The notes under the pieces were generated by a model. The model was not told the origin of the DNA. It ran no database searches and saw only the letters and a program-made list of their open reading frames with translations. Below are positions 55,763 to 64,000 of a stretch of DNA of 64,000 nucleotides, one piece after another; the stretch's first letter is position 1, and every line of letters starts with the position of its first letter. The stretch is taken from contig NC_061129.1 in the NCBI RefSeq assembly GCF_905220365.1, positions 12,772,803-12,836,802 of the forward strand, written 5' to 3'. Source of the stretch: Vanessa cardui (taxonomy: Eukaryota > Arthropoda > Insecta > Lepidoptera > Nymphalidae). Made by a program: the position numbers and the translations under genes.

Positions 55763-57276
55763 AACAAACAAAAATAATATATATTTCATTTCCCTTGTTT
55801 AAATTAAACACTTACCAATATAATAAAGTAGAAAATTTATTGGTTCAATCGTGAAATCTCATGAGCAATTACGTTTAAACGCTTGATTAAATAGATAGCT
55901 CATTGCTATCGATATGCAAAACAATAAAATAAATTAATATTTAATTTACACAAACAAAATTGAAAGTTAATCGAATTATTAATATATTTTTATACGAAAG
56001 CTCTATGACTTTTTCGGAATCTACAGAAAAGTGCCGATAAGAAACTTAAAAATTACCAATACCATCTAAATATTCTTGTTTTGTGTAATAAGCGTTTTAT
56101 ACGTTTATTAACGCATAGTTCAAAATATATCTATTTTAATAATTACATAAAAAATTGAGGTCTTATGAATTTACCTTTGCTCTTGATTTTAATATAAGGA
56201 TTGACCTATTAAAATGTATTACATTTGTGACGTCATCATGTTATTGTAAATTTATAGTAATCTTACTTAGCAAAATCGTCTCAAGGGAAGTCTCGAGTTC
56301 CTAAATTTCGAAGGCTTGAAAGCACAATCTGTTGAACGAATGAAAAACTATTCTTACGTCACAGGAGTGATAAGATGTGACATAAATTTAGCGGTCTAAA
56401 ATTAAATAAAAGAACTTTAATTTTTTTCAATTACAAAAACCCGTACCTGAAACGAAACTAGAAAATATAGTCATTGATTAAGATACACAATGATTAGTAA
56501 AATCTTCTTGTTTAATTGCAGTTCGTGACGAAAAAATCAACAATCTTCTTGATATAGACCTTTAACGGTACCGTCTAAGACTGGTATTACATATTTTAAT
56601 AATCAATTTATAAAACTTTAATAAAAACAAATGGCGCTACATTATTTATTATTTAAAAAAAGAACTCTATTAATGCCACAAGTTGATATATATGTTAGTC
56701 CATATAATAATATTGAGCGATATGATAATGAAGTATTTGATAATATTTTCATTCCAGCACGCCTTGCATATTAATTAATGTACCAAAATTGCCCTCTGTC
56801 ATTACTTTAATATTAATGTAATTTTTTCTGAATCAAACACATTGCCGAACTAAGTAATTAAATGAATTAACATGTCCTGTTGAAAATTATTTATAGCTAG
56901 ATTTGCCCGCGACGTCGTTCGCGTTTGTAGTTAACAAAAACGTTCTTGCCTAAGTTACTTTAGTTAGTTATTATAAATGCTTTCTGTCGGTGAAAGTCAA
57001 GTCAAAATCGGTACAGCTCTTCCAGTGACTGGCCGGAACAAACAGGTAGACAGACATAAATTTTGTTATATGTACCGTGTATAAATAAAGACGCTCCAAT
57101 TTTATTATATGTATATGTCGGAGATGTCAATAATACGGAAGCTGATTTGACGAATCGTTATATAGATTATTCTAAAAGCAAATTTAAATTATAATAGCAA
57201 AAATTACTTTAAATCCTTACATCTAGCACATATTAAAAAGAAAACAAAACAAAATAATTATAATTTTCATCGTATA
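55763..57276. other. Spacer between convergent CPR-12 and CPR-13
   Basis: AT-rich. The only identifiable item is the Helitron-like fragment at 56895-57115. Confidence 0.5.
56895..57115 (-). mobile_element. Helitron-like non-autonomous element (family H)
   Basis: GCTAGATTTGCCCGCGACGTCG at the start, 'cttccagtgactggccgg' in the middle, GCTCCAATTTTATTATATG at the end. Partly decayed. Confidence 0.45.
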
Positions 57277-57341
57277 TTTATTGTTTTAAATACATAATAT
57301 TTACAGAAACAGTAATCGTCGTAATAACAGGATCCTTAGAA

Positions 57342-58250
57342 TTAGAAGTAGTGAAGAGCAGAGTAAGAAAGGGGAGAGACGATCGAGTGTCCAGCGGAGT
57401 AAACAGTGGGGGCGGCGACCACACCGTGCACACCAGCGGAGTAGACAGCAGGAGACGCGTAAGCGCGGGCAGCGTACAGGGCAGGGGCGGCGAAAGAGCG
57501 AGCGGCAACAACAGCAGGAGCAACTGCAGCTACAGCGGGAGCAGCAGCAACCACGGGTGTGGCAACAACAGCGGGATCTTTGCGTACGACGGCGTTGAAA
57601 CCGTTCACGTCATCAGCGGCGTAGTCTACAGTACGCTTGGTGCCGTCGGACTCGAGGAGCGAGTACTGTCCTTGGACGTTGCCGCCGACGCGGGTCTCGA
57701 CCTGGCTCTTGAAGTCGCCGGTGTAGGGATCGGCCACGTCGTAAGCAAAGCTCGTGTAGTCGGCGTCTGCTCGCGCTACTGGCACCACTGAGCAGCGGGC
57801 CACGGCCACCAGGGCGAGTACTACAACCAACTGCAAAGATATGACAAAAATATATCACAGAATGTTGTATTTAATTATAAAATAATTTGGCGGATTTGAA
57901 ATTTTGTTGCCCGATATGAGTGTTCGCCACCAATAAAAAATATCACTGTCAGAAATATTAACTATTCCTTGCATCACTAATGCGCCACTTAAGCAACTAA
58001 TATGTTATGTTACACCAGCTCACTCACCATTCAAACCGGAATACAACAAAAATTTTGTTTGGCAGTAGAATGAGTTGAATGAGTGGCACAAACCCAGGTG
58101 GGCTTGCAGTACAACCCACTCCTGGGATTATACAAAACCCTACCACCAAACATAGTATGATATAGTTCTATTTCAAGTGCATTGTTAATATTGCATAATT
58201 TATTTATCTAAATTTAAAAAGTGAATGCCAGTACACACCTTAGCTGCCAT
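57342..58250 (-). CDS. CPR-13: RR-2 cuticular protein, inverted partner of CPR-9
   Basis: Predicted 166 aa. Coding exons are 58250-58239 (MAAK, then GTGTGT) and 57830-57342, with a 408-bp intron that holds a decayed interspersed repeat (57955-58150). From MAAKLVVVLALVAVARC through the RR-2 domain it agrees with CPR-9 almost residue for residue (CPR-9 has DYTADD where this has DYAADD). The agreement also covers the first tail repeats (VVAAAPAVAAVAPAVVAAR). After that it diverges: about 85 residues fewer, ending SYSALHYF. Stop TAA is at 57342-57344 and the polyA signal (minus strand) at 57282-57277. Confidence 0.94.
57955..58150 (-). mobile_element. Common interspersed-repeat fragment in the CPR-13 intron
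   Basis: Same order of words as 45485-45690 ('aatgcgccac', 'accattcaaaccgga', 'aacccaggtgggctt'). Diverged, and in antisense relation to neither splice site. Confidence 0.5.
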
Positions 58251-58305
58251 TGCTTGTCTTGAGATTATCCGTTCGAAGAATGATGATTATTTCTCACGCT
58301 GCTGG

Positions 58306-58313
58306 CTTTTATA
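58306..58313 (-). promoter_or_regulatory. TATA box and initiator of CPR-13
   Basis: TATAAAAG on the minus strand. The initiator TCATTC at 58283-58278 has its A 32 bp downstream. Confidence 0.75.
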
Positions 58314-58319
58314 GTGCTC

Positions 58320-60414
58320 TATATGAGAGTAAATTAGTTCCCTGTGAAGCGGTCACTTGACGATCTTGAAAAAGGCAGGACGGCTCTTTACAAAGATTAA
58401 TTGGTGACATATGAAATCGTTGCATTAAATCTCAATACGTGTGATTGTGCAATAATTTGTTTTTAATAACCTCTGTCGATTTAAAATATAGTATTAGATA
58501 TTAATATTATAAATTAAAAAGTACCGTATCGGTTAGGCTTTTGAGATTTATAAAGGTAAGTTAAACACACTACCGTTAGTGGTAAATATTTTAAGTACAA
58601 TGTTACAATAATCATCATATCATAGTTAGCAAAAATATTTTTGAACATTAATCAATTTGATTTACAATTTGGATTTCGGATTTTGAAAGTAAAACATGTT
58701 GGCAATATCCAGTACGATATTCAGAACGCCTGGTACTAAAATTCCTCAGTTGACATCAAAACATTACCATTGAAAAAAAAATATTTCCATAAAAATAACG
58801 TAATTTCGTTCTCATTAAAAGTGAAAAAAGACTTTTAGTGGTAAAACTTTTTATATATTTCTTTTATTGCATTACCGTTTTCCACAATTTAACTGGACTT
58901 GGAGCTTAATAGGTGAATCAAAAACAACAGAACTTACTTTATGAAAATTTTGTTTTTGAAACGATATCACTATAATTACCTTTCTCATCATCATTGACCA
59001 CCTCCGCCCGCAGTCATCAATATTACTTCAGAGCCAAACAAATAGCAGCTAAAAAATATATCCCATAAAGCCCATAAGCCTCTCTGTCCTCAAATGAAAT
59101 GTCTTATTGCCTCCGCTGGTGTCATTAAGTTTGGGCGTTTTTCTCAATGGAATCGTAATGGAGATTCCGGTAATGCCAGTTATGTCTGGCGATTTTACAC
59201 GGAAGGAATAATAGATAATAATAGATAATATTTTTCGGCTTATTGGAGTGTTTGCAGCCAAAATCGAAAAAAATTGGGGGGGAGGGTAGTCCTTTTTATT
59301 AAATGGGTTTTTTCATGAATAAAATTATAAAACATATGGAACAAAGCGATATTAGGTCTGGATAGCTATGATCAACCCTCGCAGTCCGTGCCATATATTT
59401 GTAACTTGTAAAATAATCAGATAGTTTGATTATTTGGACTTGTTTTATAATTTAAAGAGCGTTTTACTCGATTACTATGATCTATCCTATTTTTGGTCAC
59501 ATGTTCAACTTTTCCCACATAACTTCTAAATAACTTAATATAGTTCGACACTTAAGTACATTAAAGCTCGTCCGCTGGTATAGGCTATGGAATGTCACTT
59601 TACTTTTTTAGGTACCTCCTGGGGTAATGGGATAAAGGTTACTAGCTTCTCTTTCCTTTGTCTAAATTAACTAGATAATAGGATGAAACTTACTAAACGA
59701 TGTCATACTCTTCAGATAATTTATTTAATTTAGTCTGCATAAGTCGGTAAACTCCTACCTGATCATTAAAAAAATTTTTCTCTGTGATTCAATCTTAGCA
59801 CTAATCATAAATTCAATTAAAATATTAAAATTAAATTATATTAAAATTATGTAACATGTTACATGTTCTAAGTATCCCACTGCTGGGCTAAGGGCTTGTC
59901 TCCTTTTGAGAAGATTGAAGCTTATTCCTCTGCTCCTTTCTAAGTTGGTTTTGAATGGAATCATATGACAGATTTTTATCAGAACCGATCCTTCACCTCC
60001 AAACATGAATGAATTATAAAAAATAAAAATTAAAACACGCAAATGTGTGCTTTCCCCGATTTAAACTTGCACACTTCGTTTAAGATTCACGTGTCCTAAC
60101 CACTGGGCCGTCATACACGTATGTGGTGTAATTAAATATAATTACACAATTACCAATAAGGTGCGATAATTTTTAAATTGCACATAGGAAGCGAAATATA
60201 CAATTCCCATTCAATATCCAATCAATAATTGTTTCCGTCACTTTTCTTTACATGACAGCAGAAAGTGAATTCGAAACTCACCGCAGAACACGATCGTCAA
60301 ATCTCAGACAGTACACGACATTGACTTTTAACATTTAATGGATACTAAACGTATCAAAATAGAAATTTCACGAACGAGATATAATGTAGAATGTAAGTTG
60401 ATGATAGATAGAAC
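58320..60414. other. Gene-free region distal to CPR-13
   Basis: Holds a TTATTGCCTCC-type repeat fragment (59095-59200) and a highly diverged family-1 SINE (59872-60112). Otherwise AT-rich without supported features. Confidence 0.5.
59872..60112 (-). mobile_element. Old, diverged family-1 SINE
   Basis: Recognisable from 'cccactgctgggctaaggg' at one end and 'cctaaccactgggccgtc' at the other, with many substitutions between. Older than the other copies. Confidence 0.6.
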
Positions 60415-60759
60415 GTATAGTATGACACAAATTAGATGTAGCATCGGAAAATGCAATGAAATGCAAATAAAACCGATTACTGCCGATTTACACGACCAAA
60501 AGAAATAGCTCCCTATCGCGCCATTCGACGCTATTCGTCGCTATAGATTCCCGCGTCAGTTCAACCCAAGAAAACAACTGCATGTAAATCGACGTGTCAA
60601 ATTGACGAATACATTAGGTCATAAGATATAAACAAGTTATTACGTTAGTGTTGTTCACATGAGAAATAAATATTGATAATTTGGGATAGCGTACTAAATT
60701 CGAATGTGATCGGTATTATGAATTTTACCGATGCTACGTCTAAGTTGTGTCGTACTATA
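60415..60759. mobile_element. MITE copy 2
   Basis: Same termini and interior as 50701-51017 but inverted: the words 'gaaatagctccctatcgcg', 'cgacgctattcgtcgctata' and 'aatttgggatagcgtac' are shared. TA at each edge. Confidence 0.75.
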
Positions 60760-62046
60760 AGTTGATATTGCCCTACTGTGACGAAATAACAAGGTCGAAA
60801 GAAATTTATCACGATTTTATTTTCTCATTGATAACTTTGCTCGTAACAAAATTTTTAATGTTATATTTTTAATTGGCACAAGCTTTTGTCCACAAGGTGT
60901 GTTAATAATAAAAACATTTTTTTAAAGATACACGAATAATTATATAATATCGGTTTTATTATATAAAAATAAAAATTGCTATGTAATATCCTTCAGCAAT
61001 GTGGGTGTACCCGATTTGAAGGGTTAGTGAGCCAGTATAATAAGGCTCGAGAGGCATAGATCCCGTGGAAAGCATTGAGGACCTAACCTAACCTAAACCG
61101 TGGTTTAGGCCGCTCATATTTTCAATCTGACTAACAACGATCAGTTAAAGGCGCTTCATCTACATGCTTCTACTTCTACTACTAGAATAAATCAAATAAT
61201 AATAATATCATTGCCGCTTCCTGTACACAATTCGACATTTCACTTTGAAGGTTAGTAACAAGTACATTCCATGTTAGCCGAATGAGTAGTTATTTAAATA
61301 AATTATTCAAGCGACGCTTAGTGACCACAAGCTTATACGAGCACATATTTCCGTGTTTTTTGTTCACGACATACCATGTACAGTTTTGTAGACACTGCGT
61401 TATTAGATAATTGATTTCGATCAATGAATAACATTTTCGTTTCGAATGTACATGTGTTTCTAATATGTAGCAGCTATATGGTTAAATGAGAATTTATGAT
61501 AAAGTTGTTAATTAACAATTTTAAAATCAATGTAGGAAAGGAAATTTCTACTGACAGATGCTGCTTGTGCCATGATTAGTCAAATAAAAAATCTAGGGGT
61601 AAGACCGAAAACACCAAAAAAGTTGAGCCATAGTGTAATATTATTCAGTTTTTATAACCAATTAATGTCTAATTAATCGTCTATGCTCGGAAGATAAAAG
61701 ACTGATTTCATTCAGGCCGCTTATTAAGCGGTGCCGCTTATTAAAGTGCCTAATCTTTTTACTGGATGCCTAATTTAACCAGTTAACCTGCTACTATATG
61801 CTTCGCAGGCTACGGTAGAAATATGTATATTATTTGCAAACAGTCGCCGTATTTGATTGGACCCATTTTTACGGTAGCTGAATAACGAACAAACGAGAAC
61901 ACAGGCACTGTTTACACTGCCTAAAAATCAGCGGCAACAGAGGTATTCTGTAAAAAGAAACTCAAAACTCACCACAGTAGTCGAACCTGTCATATTTGAA
62001 TGTGGTATGCGACTTTGATACTAAAATTTATTAAATATACGTATCA
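60760..62046. other. Unassigned stretch
   Basis: Contains a fragment with 'gatttgaagggttagtgagcc' (about 60990-61060) of the common repeat and three telomere-like CCTAA units at 61082-61096. No ORF of note. Confidence 0.4.
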
Positions 62047-63199
62047 TAAATAAAAATTTTAACAAAAAGAAAAACCGACTTCAAACAAAACACTACTTTA
62101 GAACAAATGAATATGCACTAAAAAGTGTTAAAAATAATTGCGTATTCAATAAACTTTTTAGAGTCCTCCTATGTAAAATGAAATGAAAAATATTAGACTA
62201 CTTAAAAGTCGATTTACGGTTATATAATGTAGTTATAGTTATTAGTATATTTGTAGCCGGTGTCAGCCACGGTGCCCTTGCCCCAAAAAACATATTTGTT
62301 AAAGTATTCTCGTATTGTTTTTTGATAGATATACTATAGGGTTTTCTTCATCATATTACATTACATCACATACACAAAATTTGATTAAAGATAGTAAGAA
62401 ATTCTGCCACATATCGCACCCTAACTGTGAGCCGTTTAGGAGTTCCATCACTACATACTATAAAACAAAGTCGGTTTCTCTGTCCCTACATCTTTAAATC
62501 TACGCAACGGATTTTGATGCGGTTTTTTTTAATAGATAGTGTGATTCCAGAGGAAGGTTAGTATATATAATACATGACAAATATAGTAAAGAAACACTGA
62601 TAATTTTAGAAGTTTGCGATGTGATGTCGTAAATAAACAAATTCTGTAGTATATTTAGTATCAGTATTGCACCCGTGCGAAGCCGGGCTGGGTAGCTAGT
62701 TAATTATAATATTCGACTATGATAATTACATTAACATTACCACATTACGGAAGGTGACTCAAATATCCAAAATAACATAAAAATAAAAGATTCGACCGAG
62801 TATCGCTAACGTGCTCCTCAGAATTGTTCCGTTCCCTTCCGTTCCGTTACTTTGCCATGGATCCTGTGCTCAAAACCTTACCAAACTTTCACCAAATTAT
62901 CCTTGAAGTATATATTTTATAATAAAAAAAGAATTATCAAAATTGGTTAACGTGATTTTCAGTTATTCACCTATTTGTCGCGCATATACATAATGCAAAT
63001 TTAAGACTTATGTCGTTTTCATACGGGTACAATCATCGGAAAAAAAATTTAAAAAAAATGGGACCCCACGGGAAGCACTACCTTTCAAACAAAAAAAAAA
63101 TATCAAAATCGGTCCACCCAGTGAAAAGTTATGAGGTAACAAACATAAAAAAAAAATACAGACGAATTGATAACCTCCTCCTTTTTGAAGTCGGTTGAA
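62047..63199 (-). mobile_element. Fold-back element (family FB), single-arm copy
   Basis: Minus-strand copy; its 5' end is at 63199 (TTTTCAACCGACTTC on the minus strand) and its 3' end at 62047. It has one arm only. The loop piece (about 62275-62350) is in the same relation to the arm as at 40.1 kb, with a deletion in it. Short ORFs here belong to the element. Confidence 0.75.
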
Positions 63200-64000
63200 A
63201 ATGGCGCATCAGCGTACGTTGACTGTCAATATTTAACAAGTGATATATAATTCATAAGAAATCCCACTGCATTAGTTCTATTTTTGAAAATATTTCAGTG
63301 TTGCATTTTTAATATTTTTTTTTATTATTTAACAGTCTACTTATATTATACTTACCATAGTATACTGAAAAAATACGTGTTATATGAAAATAATCATCAT
63401 TTCGTACCCGACTGGGCAAGTAGTGTAAGGCAGATTCATCGGCTGAGCGACGAGTGCTTCAGAAAGAACCATCCTAGAGCACAACCTCAAGATATCTCAT
63501 CATAAACGCGACATCAAAGTCGCCGAGGATGTACTCTCTCTGATCAAGTGCGGACCAGGACCCGCTGGACTGCAGTAATAAAAATTACGCAGTGTCACAT
63601 CTCCCAAGAAGACGAATGAAATCCAGCGACAATCTGCTGATGTCTAGTATAAACTATAAAACGCCAAAATGTTTAAAATAGAATGTAAAAAAAGGCACGG
63701 GCATCAGCGAGCCTGTGTAAAATAAAGTGTTGTAAAATAAATAAAAAAAAATGTGAAAAATATCTGAGCATCGTTCTGATATCTGTAATCTGATATAATA
63801 ATAATTAATTATTTACTAGGTATGTCAAAAATAGCCAATAAAAATTGCAATTCTGGACAAAGCCTATTATTCTTAAAGCGTTGTAAAGCCTATTTAACCG
63901 CACAGCTCCAATCCAAAGACGGGCAGAATTTCATCAGTCATGAAGGTTACCTCAAATATCTTCACTGCCTTACAATCTTCAGCTTCAGATCCTTTGGTTG
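63200..64000. other. Unassigned window end
   Basis: The segment 63420-63740 is less AT-rich and ends AATAAAGTG...AATAAATAAAAAAAA, like the 3' end of a transcript or retroposon. No family could be recognised. At 63907-64000 a possible partial minus-strand exon is discussed in the findings. Confidence 0.3.

Noticed and set aside
63010..63198. 62-codon ORF near 63 kb, and the related 21385-21585 and 40029-40292 ORFs
   Set aside because: All lie in the 5' part of fold-back elements (low-complexity T or A runs), with frames not conserved between copies.
1..64000. CRISPR arrays, bacterial operons, riboswitches or phage genes
   Set aside because: The window is eukaryotic (spliced genes, TATA/initiator promoters, AATAAA signals, SINEs and LINEs); no regularly spaced repeat array was seen.

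Overview
The window is nuclear DNA from an insect, very probably a butterfly or moth (Lepidoptera; the main SINE family suggests a nymphalid, which is an inference). It is AT-rich and full of retroposon debris. It carries 13 short, GC-rich, two-exon genes of one family: cuticular proteins with an RR-2 Rebers-Riddiford chitin-binding domain (CPR family). No other host gene can be supported.

Every CPR gene has the same build: a TATA box, a first coding exon of only 9 or 12 nt ending in a Lys codon, a phase-0 intron inside the signal peptide, and one long exon with the rest of the signal peptide, the RR-2 domain and a low-complexity Ala/Pro/Val/Tyr or His/Gly/Tyr tail. Genes are numbered CPR-1 to CPR-13 here by position only.

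Layout. 0.6-3.0 kb: CPR-1 and CPR-2 (+). 6.3-27.1 kb: CPR-3 to CPR-7, all on the minus strand, almost identical in the RR-2 region, with 3-5 kb spacers; two neighbouring gene-plus-spacer units (about 15.1-20.3 and 20.3-26.1 kb) are a tandem segmental duplication with different later insertions. 29.2-30.1 kb: CPR-8 (+), whose 5' end is CPR-2-like and whose 3' end is CPR-6-like. 30.1-42.3 kb: a gene-free stretch of transposable elements, including a fold-back element carrying a 5'-truncated LINE in its loop and, 7 kb away, a sister copy with an empty site. 42.4-58.3 kb: a second subfamily, CPR-9 (+), CPR-10 (+), CPR-11 (-), CPR-12 (+), CPR-13 (-), with 9/13 and 10/11 as nested inverted pairs. 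58.3-64 kb: repeats and unassigned sequence.

The genes most likely work together as secreted structural proteins of the chitinous cuticle. RR-2 proteins generally belong to stiff, sclerotised exocuticle. Perfect beta-FTZ-F1-type sites upstream of CPR-1 and CPR-8 fit stage-specific control by the ecdysone cascade, but expression cannot be read from sequence. The most interesting signal is how the array evolves: mosaic paralogs, homology that breaks abruptly at or near stop codons, and conversion between oppositely oriented copies.
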